Positions 46,138 to 57,389 of a stretch of 64,000 nt of DNA are shown piece after piece. Below the pieces are notes generated by a model. That model did no database searches and had not been told where the DNA came from. It was given only the letters and a program-made list of their open reading frames with translations. The DNA is taken from the NCBI GenBank assembly GCA_027186245.1, contig CP114485.1, positions 3,224,001 to 3,288,000 of the forward strand, given 5' to 3'. This DNA is from Coriaria nepalensis (taxonomy: Eukaryota > Streptophyta > Magnoliopsida > Cucurbitales > Coriariaceae). A program made the translations under genes and the position numbers. Each line of letters starts with the position of its first letter. Position 1 is the stretch's first letter.

Positions 46138-46803
46138 ATGATAAAATCGGTCGCCATCATGGATGATGCTGACATGGAAGATCAAGAGCCGGATTTACTT
46201 GTTACCAACGACGACAATGATCAATACTCGGAAGAGCTCCTCCACAAAATCAACCGCAGCTTCCCCTACCAATCATCCTTTGCCGCCGCCACCAACACCA
46301 CAGCAGCCGCTAATGGGTCCCACCAACCCCCGCTCCACTCTTCATTTCCCTCCACCTCAGCACCAAACCCCACGAAGCGACGCCTTGACTCCTCCTCATC
46401 TTCTTCGTACTATGTTCAAGAACCCGACGAACCCAAATTAAAGAAGCATTTCGTCATCCAAAATGAGGATAAAGACATTCAAGACGTCTTCTTTCTAAAC
46501 CACCCTGATCATCAGACGCCAGCTGAGCAGAGCAGTGGGTCCTCAACGATTAATCTACAAAACCCACCTGCAGTAATGGGACCCAATTTTGATTTTGTAC
46601 TGTGCGATTCAAGTTCTGCAGTACTGTCGCAAAAGCCACTGCCTCGTCAAGCTTCGTTGGAAGTCCTGATCTTCGAGTTCGAAAACACGGCTATAAATTT
46701 CATGACCGGGGTAATAGAATCCAGAACTCGGTCCTTCAGCGAAACAGGAAACGAAATCGCCATGAATCTGCATGAGGATCCAGATCAAGGCGGGAATCAT
46801 TGA
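46138..46803 (+). CDS. Unassigned Ser/Pro-rich acidic protein (221 aa)
   Basis: A single open frame of 221 residues. The N-terminus is acidic (MDDADMEDQEPDLLVTNDDND) and the middle is low-complexity, Ser/Pro/Ala-rich. A KRRLDSSSSSS segment and a PKLKKHF patch could act as nuclear signals. The C-terminal third is more ordered, with the motif RQASLEVLIFEFENTAINF. The start could be 46138 or the in-frame ATG at 46159, whose context (ATCATGG) is better. A CT/CGCTCGCT-rich leader lies upstream at 46050-46070. A further open stretch at 46904-47101 might be a second exon but has no matching donor. I do not recognise the family. Confidence 0.5.
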   Translation: MIKSVAIMDDADMEDQEPDLLVTNDDNDQYSEELLHKINRSFPYQSSFAAATNTTAAANGSHQPPLHSSFPSTSAPNPTKRRLDSSSSSSYYVQEPDEPKLKKHFVIQNEDKDIQDVFFLNHPDHQTPAEQSSGSSTINLQNPPAVMGPNFDFVLCDSSSAVLSQKPLPRQASLEVLIFEFENTAINFMTGVIESRTRSFSETGNEIAMNLHEDPDQGGNH

Positions 46804-47596
46804 TCAAATCAGGGAGCTTGGGTTCACAATTCACATGTTTGTTGATTAGATTAAAGATAAGTCATTTTAAAAGATTCTGTAGATACATCATTTCCCTCAT
46901 CAATTGATTTTACCAGTAGAAATAAAATCAAAGGTGCTGTCTGCATCGTCAAGTACAAGTACGGATGTCATGATCAAGAAGCTTACCGATATAAGATTAG
47001 AATCTAAGAACGATCAGGATCGACAAGGAGATCGATTATCATCAAGGTGCTGTCATGCTGATTCTCGTTCAGGATCAGATAAAACAGATGTAAATGCCTG
47101 AAAAAGTTTTTTGATAATCAATCAGTCCCGTGACAATGATCAGTGTAGTTTTACTTTTACATTTTATAGTTCGCTTTTTCGAAGTTTATGTCATGATGAT
47201 CATGATATTAATTCCTCTTCTTGTTAATATGTGATTCACTTGATATCAATTCTTCCATCTTATCTTCACTTAATTATCGCCATTAATTAACTCAGACCCA
47301 AAATAAAGCAGCAGAAAAAAGAAAACAGTGAAATTCCTGACTAAACGTTCCATTTGAATTAAAATTTACACAAGAGTAGGCGTCGGGTCTAACACACACT
47401 TTTTTTAAATTAATTTATTTATTCGTAAACAACATGCATGCATGAACCACTTAACATAAACAAACCTAGACAATCAAAAACATACAAGGCCACCTTAAAA
47501 TGGTCATCATCATCGTATCACAGCCGTTGGATATAGGGAACTCCTGGATTTACCATCACCAATCGTAGAAAATATTGCGGTGCAGGTTAATAATAT
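46804..47596. other. Spacer between the unassigned gene and the oleosin gene
   Basis: It contains the 3' UTR of the unassigned gene, a 65-codon open stretch at 46904-47101 of uncertain meaning, and the 3' UTR of oleosin. Confidence 0.5.
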
Positions 47597-48046
47597 TTAA
47601 CCCTGATGACCACCACCAGTATGCTGCTGAGTGAACTGCCCCGCCCTGTCCTTCATCTCCTGAGCCTTCCCAGCCAGCTTCTGGTGCGCCTGGTCCAGCT
47701 GCTCCGAACCAGGTGGGCTCTTCCCGGTCATGTACCTGTAGATCCACGATAACACACTGATCGCTGCCACACCGAATCCACCGGAGCTCAAGAACCCGAG
47801 CATCATGAGAGACACTGCGATCACAGCAGGGATCAGAACTGGACTGAACAAGACCAGCATCGGTGTAGCCACGGTGAGAGCGATGATCGTGCCGGATAGG
47901 ATCAAAGCAGAGAGTACCAGGAGGGACCCACCCGCGGTGGCTGCAGTGGCGGCCTTGACGACCTGGTAAGATAGTGGCTGCTGCTTGCGGTCTGAGCCTT
48001 GGTAGCCGTACTGAGACGGCTGTTGGTAATGTTGCGTATCAGCCAT
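47597..48046 (-). CDS. Oleosin
   Basis: A single-exon minus-strand gene of 149 residues. A polar N-terminal arm rich in Gln/Tyr is followed by the long uninterrupted hydrophobic hairpin (about residues 38-108). The hairpin has the proline knot [12 protein letters not shown] at its turn (Pro62, Pro69, Pro73) and is followed by an amphipathic C-terminal arm with [19 protein letters not shown]. Oleosins coat seed oil bodies and keep them apart. The length and the C-terminal insertion are those of a typical seed oleosin. The upstream sequence carries a TATA box, two G-boxes and two RY motifs, exactly what is expected for embryo-specific control. Confidence 0.95.
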   Translation of the reverse strand: MADTQHYQQPSQYGYQGSDRKQQPLSYQVVKAATAATAGGSLLVLSALILSGTIIALTVATPMLVLFSPVLIPAVIAVSLMMLGFLSSGGFGVAAISVLSWIYRYMTGKSPPGSEQLDQAHQKLAGKAQEMKDRAGQFTQQHTGGGHQG

Positions 48047-48116
48047 TGGATCAATGATGTTTTCTCAGATATGTGATATGATAAAGGGGTTGGAGTTGCG
48101 ATGAGAGCGACGACCT

Positions 48117-48127
48117 CTTTTATATAG
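48117..48127 (-). promoter_or_regulatory. TATA box of the oleosin gene
   Basis: The minus strand reads CTATATAAAAG about 70-80 bases upstream of the oleosin ATG. Confidence 0.65.
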
Positions 48128-48165
48128 AATGATGGAGGAGGTGGATGAATTGGTGGGCTAGGTTG

Positions 48166-48221
48166 CACGTGTTGGGAAAGCGCGCCACGTGTTAAGAACC
48201 TCTTCATGCATGGCTTGCATG
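48166..48221 (-). promoter_or_regulatory. Paired G-boxes and RY motifs of a seed promoter
   Basis: CACGTG occurs at 48166-48171 and 48186-48191. CATGCATG lies at 48205-48212 and TGCATG at 48216-48221. G-boxes bind bZIP/ABI5-type factors, and RY elements bind the B3 factors ABI3, FUS3 and LEC2. This combination, 120-175 bases upstream of an oleosin start, is the standard seed-maturation module. The motifs are seen; their use is inferred. Confidence 0.75.
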
Positions 48222-48779
48222 TAAATGAAGTGGCCGATGCTTGAAGACACGTTAATTTTCTCTCCCTCATTCCCTCTCCTTACCCATTCCATCTGCAACG
48301 GAGCTTAGAAACGATGGATATATGATGGGATTGAGGACTTTTTTGTTAGATTCGATTGACTGAATTTTGTTGATCATAATTATAAATATAAATTCTACAA
48401 TCACATCACACGTTATGTTAAATCTATATGCGATTACGTTCCTTCGATAAACCATATGCAATTATGATCCCTGGAGTAGACCTCAAAATTTGTGCATGGC
48501 ATTATGGTTTAGTGCATGAGACAATATATCAAACTTTAAATATGTTTGTGTGCAAACCATGCACTACTTGAAAGGGGCAAGGCACTTCCAGGAGAAACAT
48601 TACAATATCACATTAAAGAGCCATGTACTAAAACAAAAGCATACTATCTAGATAGAAAAGTCGAGACGATTATGCTCCCAAAACTTTCCATTGCTGGTAA
48701 GAGAACCAAAACTATCTGGCGTCAACATGTCTATTGAGTAGCCTAAGAATCAATCTGTGGTTCTTCATCGTTCGACAAT
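48222..48779. other. Upstream spacer of oleosin
   Basis: No gene is supported. AT-rich sequence with no further clear motif. Confidence 0.5.
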
Positions 48780-50010
48780 GTTATTACCAGAATGTTTAGA
48801 TATCGGCAGACTCCGATATACCGAGTAATTTGACTCCAAGTATCCCTTTGATTTATCCCTTCAAGTCATCCATAGACATATACCCAAAATAACCACAACC
48901 ATCTTGTTCAAGACTAAACCAAGCATTACCTTGCAAGATTCAGCTAGGGTTAGAGAAATAGGCACAAAATCAGATTCAAATTCCAGGCTAGTAGAATTAT
49001 AGAAGAAACACCAACACCTACCTAGATATCGATAAATGAGGCCCCTCTGGTTTCTCAGGTGTGCCGTTTCTTTGCTGACCTGATCCATGCGGGTGGAGCC
49101 TTAATTTCCTAAATTCACCAAGAGATATAGTCAATGACAAATATATGCTTGACACATATATACATAAATGTTATACAAAAAATATGTTATAATATCATGC
49201 TACAAAAGTATTTTTACCAACCATTTTCCTCCATTCACAGTAAACACGTTTGAGATGTAAACTTCTTGGTCTAGTTTTGAGAAGCTAGGTAGATTCCAAG
49301 TAAAAGAATTCGCTTGAGGTTCTTTCGCAATCTTCAAACTCTCCCCTTTTGTCGGACGGCCATCTACCACAAAAACTTCCAACTCCAAAAGCAAAACAAT
49401 TTTCAAATAGGTAACGATTTGAGGTCTCATTGAAAATAGTATGCGAAAGTAAATGGCTGAATCCCCATTAAGTCTTCATCTTATGAAAGCACTAAACTCT
49501 CTCATTAGCACTGCGACATTCATTTTTGTGTTCAGCGTTGTTGAGAAGGCCAGACCAAGAATAACAAAAAAAAAAAAAAAACACCAAGGAAGAAAAGGAA
49601 AGAAAGTTGCATTTGAATCATCATATACCTTGGAAGGTTAAGTATTTGTGCCGAATTTTGTCCAATAATGAAAAACTTGAACGTGACCTTCACCTCCCAA
49701 CCGGTTAAGTATTGCTTCCAGATGTTGCTAAATACAAGAAAACGTGATCCCTCACTTTTACGCTCGTATCTCCACCAGGATATAGAATCAACTTCCTAAC
49801 ACATCAATTGTTTTGAAAAACCAAAATGCACTTGGCAACAAAGAAGCAAATTAAGAAAGATTTATGGCAGGAAACTCGAGGATAAGTCTGATGCTGAATG
49901 CTAACCACTTATAGCCGCCTACTTCAAAGTCTCCAGATATACATCGGGTTATTTTCATATCCATCAATGTTGAGAAGGATTCAATTTGGTAGATTTTATG
50001 GACAGGGGGG
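48780..50010 (-). pseudogene. Degenerate MATH (TRAF-like) gene copy
   Basis: Pieces match the intact MATH gene at 52.0-53.5 kb in the same order on the minus strand. The last exon is near 48860-48890 (CCTTCAAGTCATCCATAGACAT). The large fourth exon is at 49200-49430, reading VVDGRPTKGESLKI and FTWNLPSFSKLD. Part of exon 3 is at 49650-49790 (DKIR-like and GWEVKV-like sequence) and part of exon 2 is at about 49900-50010. Frames are broken repeatedly and a poly-A stretch at 49568-49581 lies in an intron. It is a dead paralogue. Confidence 0.7.
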
Positions 50011-52005
50011 TATCCATCAAGTAGAATTTAGAAAGAGAAAAAGAGGATAGAATTATAGGCCTTGATTTCATAATCAATTAATAATAAAATGAGTCGAATT
50101 ATATATTTTATATACTAATTTATTTATTAAATATTTATTTTAATATGTGTAATATAATATTTGAAGAACACATGTTCTTCAACTTTATTACGGTAAACAG
50201 GAGAGGTTTTAAATTTATTGGATCCGCTTGTCTCGATGAAAGGTTGCCTTTCCTCCACTCTTCCTGTTGTGGATCAATAAATGAGCACCTATTTCAAACC
50301 CAAATCACCTAACACTATTCGACATGAACTCCCCCTAGCACATTGACTATACCAGCCATAAGAACTACATGGATTTTTATATATATGTAAAAATTATACT
50401 AAAAAAGAAAAAAAAACACTTGCCAATTCATTACAAACTGAAGTCATAATAAATTCTATCGTTAGATCTGAGTGTATCTCCAACAAAAGAATCATCTCTT
50501 TATCATGGCATCGTCATGTTTCTAGCTCTGGTTAGTACTTGAGAAGCATTGCTCGTAAGTGGATGAAATGGATGAAATGTTCATATATATCTCTTTATCA
50601 TATGACATCGCCATATGCTTGTAAATTATATGTTCATATGAAATATACTAGCTCTGGTTAGTACTTGAGGAGGAAGTAACTATTAAAATTATAAAATTAA
50701 TTTAATTAAAAATTTTATTTATCTTTTACCCCTTTTAATTTAAATTTAATTTTTTAATCCACTTTATTTATTTAGTTTTATTTCTTCTCCGTTTCCATCC
50801 TCCTCCTTGCCAACCTATACTATTGAATAAAAATATTAAAATATTAATTCATTTTTTCTCTCTAACTCTTAAATATTCAAATTTTAAAATTTTAAATTTG
50901 TATGTTGACGATTTACCACCAATATCATTAATCTCCACTGCCGATATAAAAATATAAAATTTTTAATTATTCTCTCTCTATATCTTAAATATTAAAAAAT
51001 TAATTTTAAAATTTTAAAATTTTTATATTAGTGGTAACAATGGTAGAGAGGGCGGTGGTAGCAGCGGCAAATGAAGGTGGTGCCAGCCGGCGTGGTGAGT
51101 GGAGAAGAAATTAAGTGCATTAAAAAAAATCAAACTTAAATTAAATGAATTAAAAATATAAATAAAAATTTAAAGTTGAATCAAATTTTGAATTTAAATA
51201 ATTTTTTATATAATTTATTAATATTTATTATAATTTAAACTTTAAATCAAATGTTTATTATAATTATTTAAAATTTTTAAATATTTATTATAATTTATAA
51301 GAGATTCATCTTAATTTACCGTTTATATTTCTAAGGCGGCCAAACAATAATTTGAAACTACCTAATCCCATTATGTTCTTGACTACATTATGCAATAAAG
51401 ATTAAGACACTGAGACTAATCGAAGCAATTTCAGCATTGTATTCAAAATCAGAGAAAAATATACACTACAATCTACAGAAACTGCAAAATTTTACTTCTT
51501 TGAACCCAATAAATTTTTTAAAGTCAACCTAAAATCAAAAATTGTTTCATCTTATATAATCTTTAAAGAACCCATGAACTACAATTGAAAAACTTCCCAT
51601 AATAATAAGTAGAGAGAGAGATATCTAAGCAGGAAGCCTATGCTACATAAAAATCACAAAAAAGTGCAAGATAAACCAGACCCTTGGCCTGGATAACGAG
51701 CACTAAGCAAGAAAAAAGATCATCCTTAGCAAGAGAAATGATCGTAATCATAACACAAAAGTAAAATAGTGGTAAGCGCTGCTAAGTTGGTGAAAATAGT
51801 GGTCTGACAATGAACGATCGCTAAACAAATATATAAAAAAAACATCTTACAAAAGTAAATATTTCAAATACAGAACATTTAAGCATTCATGCGCACAGCC
51901 GATGTCAAAAAAACAGACCTAATGCCTAATGGAATGATAAAGGACCATTTGCATGCTATACCCATCACACACTTAACACAAAAGTCCGTCTATTACGGTT
52001 TTGCT
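50011..52005. other. AT-rich spacer, no gene
   Basis: Very AT-rich sequence with runs of TTTAAA and AATTT. A short GC-richer piece at about 51040-51110 has GGTGGTAGCAGCGGC. A repeat TCTAGCTCTGGTTAGTACTTGAG occurs twice (about 50520 and 50649), so a small local duplication is present. No coding frame is supported. Confidence 0.5.
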
Positions 52006-53498
52006 TTATATATCAACTACCTCTGCCATAAAGAGAATCCTGGCTTCGATGATGATGCAATTCTCCACAAGATGCCTCTTTGATGTATCCTTCATGTCAG
52101 TCAGAGACATGAATTTGGGAATTCCATATTCATACGTCGTGGATATAAACCAGTGATCAACTGCAAGGGTTGAGATCAATCAAACAACCGGAAAATATGT
52201 AATGCATCGTTTTACACAAATTTAAAAATTCGTGAAACAATTTGAAGGAAACTACAAAAAAGAGAGAGAGTAGAAACTAACTTGTCATTTCACGGTGACT
52301 GGCACCAACATGATCCCTCAACCGAAGAGTGTATTTTACATACAATTTCTTACCACCCAAATCTTCTGATTCGTCTAACCCCAAGAAGAGAGAGACATAC
52401 CCTTTCCCTCCTGAATTTCCCTTTGGGTAGATGCATATTTTCCTACAATCGAAATGAGAAAGATAAACGCACACACATACATATATAAATATATATGTAT
52501 ATATATATATAGAGAGAGAGAGAGAGGGGATGAAGTACTGCTTAAAAAGGGTTGAGTTTGACAAACCATTTTCTCCCTTCAACTGTAAATGCGTCTGATA
52601 AATATTTTTCTTCATCTAATTCAGAAAATCCAAAAACATTCCAAGTAAAAAAATCAGGCTGAGGTTCTTCCAAGATTCTTAAACATTCTTCTTTTCTCGC
52701 AGAGGAACCGATGACAAGTAGTTCAACTCCAAAAGCACAATGGTCATCAACAAGAAAACCATTCGAAGTGTTGAGGAAAGTATCATGTGAAATCAAATGG
52801 GTGAATCCCCACCTGGTCTTCATTTTGTGAAAGCGCCTGACTTTGCCGTCCACGTCTAATTTCATATATATAGATGTTAATTAGCGAGACGGAGAGAGGA
52901 AGTCTATAGAGGAAGACAACAAATGGAAATTTGTAATCACTATACCTTGAATGGTTAAGTACTTGTCCCGGATTTTATCAAACACAAAAAATCTATAAGT
53001 CACCTTCACCTCCCAACCATGAGGAAGAGTGTCTTTATCCGACATTGCCAAGTACAAAGAGATATGACTGTTCACATCTCTCTTTGCGTCTCCCTTTGGA
53101 TGTAGTTTCAACTTCCTTAACAATTATTTAAAAAAAATAAAAGAACATGCAGTTTTATTCACATTGTCTTGTAATTTACAAATGCAAACTAGAAGTGATA
53201 TATCAAGCCGTACGTATATACTGACCACTTATAGCCACCGACTTCAAAATCTCCTGATACGCATTTACTAATTCCTGTTTTCAACAGGTTTTCAAATGAT
53301 TTAATGTGATATACATAATGTGCAGGAGGGGTCTCTCTAACTGACCTTGAAATCCCTGCAAAAATAAATAAATAAATAAAAATTAATGGTAAATACAGTC
53401 GAATTTGCTTATTGTTTACAGGGAGAGCAGGCGAATCTAATACCATGTTCGTCAGAATTAAGAAAGTTAAGGTAGGGAAGTACGTGATCACCATCCAT
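52006..53498 (-). CDS. MATH (TRAF-like) domain protein, intact
   Basis: Six exons on the minus strand join in phase to 319 residues: 53444-53498, 53226-53355, 52946-53115, 52567-52855, 52282-52442 and 52006-52160. There are two MATH domains. The first contains PPAHYVYHIKSFENLL, HISLYLAMSDKDTLPHGW and YRFFVFDKIRDKYLTIQ. The second contains KVRRFHKMKTRWGFTHLIS, CAFGVELLVIG and KKLYVKYTLRLRDHV. It ends ENCIIIEARILF before a short tail. MATH domains bind short peptide motifs in partner proteins; the function of stand-alone plant MATH pairs is unknown. Exon number and phases equal those of the copy at 32.7-34.2 kb, so both come from duplication. The intact last exon shows what the first copy has lost. 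Confidence 0.87.
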
Positions 53499-53999
53499 AC
53501 TTCCTTGAAGCTGATATGCAGATAGAAAGAGAAGTAGTGGAGTAGTAAAAACTGGGGGGTTTAGTTCTGTAGAGGGAAGGATGGATGAATGTAACTAACG
53601 ATTATAATGAAATTGAGAAAATAAATAGGTGGAAAATAGATACGTGAAAAACCCCTTAAATAAATTAGGGTAAGAACTACGGATAAGCTGTAAAAATTTC
53701 ACTATTTTAGTAGGATTATTACAGCACTCTTTCTAGTTTTCTCATACAAAGATGGAAATGAGTAACTACATATATATAGGCAAATCAAAGAGGTGGTGCA
53801 AAACCGACTTCAATTTAACGAAGCCCATCTTTTTCACTTTTGCATTTTCTTAACAAGTAAGAAAAATAAAGTGGCTTTAGCATCACTTCATTACTTTTTC
53901 CGAGCCTTAACAAGCAGGGTAAAGTGGAGTGGTGATTTTGTTAAGGAAAATGATAAGTGGATTAAATTTCTGCTTTCCCTTAGAAGATAGGACATACTC
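53499..53999. other. Spacer upstream of the intact MATH gene
   Basis: No gene is seen. It contains the MATH promoter side and the far 3' part of the neighbouring GH17 pseudogene region. Confidence 0.5.
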
Positions 54000-55413
54000 A
54001 CTAATTTCGAGCGATACATTTACGCAGAATCAAATGATGCTTTATTACTTCCCGCGGGCCATCCGGTCTCTGATACTACTATCGAAATTTTGGTTCTTCC
54101 CATCTTCTCCAACGCTATATAAAACGTGTCACTTATTTCGTCAAACATGTTCGTATACTCAAACTCACCGTCCCTTACAATCTCGTCCTTAGAACCACTG
54201 AACAATGCATACCTTAATGAAATGTGTTGTGGATCTTTAGTATAAGAAAAGTAGGGGTGGATGTTGGCTAACAAGGGCGCACCCGTCCTGTTGAGAAATC
54301 GAAGAATAGTCCCCATGAATTGCATGGACTCATTAGAGTAAACGCCACTCGAAGGCAGTTAATTTTCACCCAACACATTGTTTGAAGGTCATGAAACCTT
54401 AACTAATGAAGCATGAAGTATTTAGGGTTCACTTTTTTATTGCTAATCGAATTAGCGTTGACTCTTATACCAGTAGTTAGAGGAAGTCTTTTGGAATTTG
54501 TAGTAATTAGAATCAGGACAATTGATCAAAAAATGAAAAAAATAGAGGCTAAAGAATTTGGCTGGGTAGAGTTGCTCATGACTGGTCTGCATAACTGTTT
54601 TTTGGCTCAAGAATGATGCAATTTGTGTTGACATCGATCTCAACAAGTTTAATATGAAGAATATGTTGTCTAGAAGTTGATTTCAGGAGTATTGGAGGCA
54701 TGGAGCTTAAAAACAAAAGTTAGAGTTCCATTTGTTTTATTGGTTGTATTTTTTCAATTTTTGTGCTTATACTTCTGATGTTAAGTGAAGTATGACGATA
54801 AAAACTCATATTTGATCTTAAGAATGATAAGGATACATTAATTAGTTTGCTATTTACATATTTGTATTGGTTGTTCATCTTGTATTTAGTATTGTACTTT
54901 CTAAATGAATTTAAGTTTCCTGCAAGTTTATAGAAAAAAACCAGCGTTCATTCTCACTACTCTCTCTTAATCCATTTATCATCTCGAATTCTAACACACA
55001 TTTGTAGAAACTGCAGTAGAGATCTTGATACTATGTTGGAAACCGTATTTCCTTAACACATTGTGCAAATTTCTCATGGCGGGGATAACAAATTCAACAT
55101 TTTCTCCAAGTACTGCTTCGTTCCCGAGAGCTGTATATCGACAATCGACACTAAGGTAATGAGGTTGAATGTTTCTTTCAAACCATTTTTTAGTGTCCCG
55201 ATAGCTTTTACCAAGGCGTTTGACATCCCAATTGTTAGCTCCGACTAAGATCCGGATGCCTGAATGATGAAGGAATTGTAACATTGAGGGATCTAGTTCA
55301 TAAAGTCTCATACTTTTGATGTCGTGCGATTTATACATTGAAACTATTTCATTCGCCGATGGTAATTTGTCGCTGTGAATCCCGTAACACACTCCAATCG
55401 AAGAACCAACCAT
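54000..55413 (-). pseudogene. Glucan endo-1,3-beta-glucosidase (GH17) pseudogene A, split by a solo LTR
   Basis: On the minus strand the reading starts SIGVCYG near 55400, the usual mature start of plant GH17 enzymes, and includes ALGNEAV with the proton-donor Glu. It continues to STNV at about 55002. The sequence then resumes at about 54373 with LGEN, FLNRTGAPLLANIHPYFSY and SETGWPAGS, which holds the nucleophile Glu. Between lies a 618-bp solo LTR. Further lesions are an in-frame TAA soon after the insertion (about 54359) and TAA in place of a Gln codon after FDSA (near 54020). The signal-peptide exon was not found. Confidence 0.9.
54379..54996. mobile_element. Solo LTR inserted in the GH17 exon
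   Basis: The element begins TGTTTGAAGG and ends GAATTCTAACA, so it has TG...CA ends within a TGTT...AACA inverted terminus. It is flanked by the direct repeat CACAT at 54374-54378 and 54997-55001. Removing the element and one CACAT restores the GH17 reading across STNV|LGE in one frame, matching the sibling copy at 61.7 kb. No internal retroelement sequence is present. The TGTTAGAA-type terminus, seen on the minus strand, is common in Copia elements. Confidence 0.88.
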
Positions 55414-57389
55414 GCACAGTACCTTCGATAACTAGATCAAACTTTTTCAAAACAAATATATAAGCACAAAATTATGGACGAAATAATGAATACTAACTTA
55501 AGAAAGTGCATAATTGGCTTAAATGAATTAAGTCCGACCCCTAAATGAAGAACAAATGAAACAACACAAGTTAGGTTGAAGTTACAAGCCCTTTGGATGG
55601 AAGAACTGTGTTCGTTTCAATAGGAATTGTGACCTGATGATTATAGAGAACAACAAGTTTATATGTCCACCAATACAAGCCAGCTAAATTCCGCTGATAA
55701 ACATGTGAGAAAGTCACCTCAAAGTCAATTTTGGCATGACCAGTTTATTCGAAAATCAATTTTTTTTTTCTCCCACCATATTTAAACTTTTGCAGACAAC
55801 TCCTACTTAGGAAATCGAGAAGACCACGTCCGTACCCTATTACGAGCATGATATGAACCCTACTTTCAACTTAAGGCAATCGTTGACGTAAAAACAAGTT
55901 TTTCATCGGTTCTCCAAAATATGTAATCCTCGATACAATATAAATATACATCACACATAAGGTAATTAAGCAGAAACTCACAATTATATTAAACTTCAAT
56001 TTACAAACGTTACACCAATGAAATATCTAATTCATTTTTTTATTTCATTCCATAACTAATGCATCTTTGCTATATTATGCTTGAAGTCGAGTAATGTTTT
56101 TGAACGTTCTTATTTGTAGCTATTATGCTTGACTTAAGGCCACATTGACATCAGACATCATATATGTGTAGACTAGTAGTTACTTTAATACTCCTCATGA
56201 GTAGTAGTTACTTTTTCTTTTTTCTTTCTGTTTTAACTTCGTTGTTAGGTTTTTTTTTTTTTTTTTTTGCATTTTTTAGGTCTGGAGAGAATGGATGTAA
56301 TATTTTTTTCACATTCTTCAAAAAGTTTTAGAAGCTGTTTGAGTATGTATTTGGAAATATATTTTGTATTTTAAAATATATTTTGATGATATGTCATGAT
56401 TTAAGAAAGATATTATACATGTTAAATTATGTCAGGTCTTGTTTTTTGATTAACATTTAATAATTATAAAAAATATATCTATTAGCTTTTGATCATCGTT
56501 TTCTTTGTTTTTGAAAGATATGGAGAACTCCTTCATACATTTTCGGTGATGAGTTATAAATCTTGAGTGAATGATTGAACCCATAACATTATCAAATAAA
56601 TTTATAATATAATTTAAAACGTCCCGTAAAAACTTAAACTTAAGATAAACCAAATAAATCATTCATACCCAACCGCTGAAACAAGCCTTTGCTCTTCTTG
56701 TCAATTAGGCAAATCACATACGTTTCTCAATGATTCGACTATGTTCAGAAGCATCAGTGCAGTGCTGGAGCACTGCAGTACCTCAACATAACCTGCCCTG
56801 ACATTGCCTTATCCAATCTTCTGGTGCAGGCCTCAGCTTGTGGGGAGCGTGAAGAACAGAATAAACACATCATCATCAGAAATTCCATGTCATCAATTTG
56901 CCAAATGATCAGCAAAGTGCGCATGACTGCTGATTCATCTAGAATTCGTTATAGCTAGCTATTAGCTAATTTTGTACATATTATTAACTTCTACTATTTC
57001 TTTCATGAGCCTGCTAATCTGCCGGATCAACGAATTTGTTGAAGAAAACAATAGAATGTTTCGGTAAGTAAAGAGAGAATAAAACACGTGTTCTAATTAT
57101 TTGCAAGTTGGGTGACAAATTGTTGCATGTCGTACTAACAAGTTGAATCTTCAACGGCGAAAAAATCATTCGACCAAAGTAGTAAAGATTATTCCTTTCT
57201 CTCTTTATTTACATTTAAGCTCGTTCATACTAATTCGCCTGATCATGTCAACAACGACAAATACAATGTTCATACTTCATATTCTTTGATTTTCCAAACA
57301 TTTGTTCACTTTACTTAGAAATTTAAATTTTCATCTTAAAATTATCCGAGCTTTTAAACATTTGAGTTTATATGTATTAAAAATATATT
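55414..57389. other. Upstream part of duplicated block A
   Basis: No gene is supported. Parts at 55570-55850 and 56670-56800 are clearly related to 62610-62790 and 62920-63050, which shows that the two GH17 pseudogenes lie in duplicated blocks. A hairpin TGCAGTGCT-GG-AGCACTGCA lies near 56759-56778. Confidence 0.6.

Noticed and set aside
53189..53494. Minus-strand frame starting MVITYF
   Set aside because: It reads exon 1 of the MATH gene in the wrong frame, then an intron, and becomes correct only from GISRSV onward. The true start is 53498.
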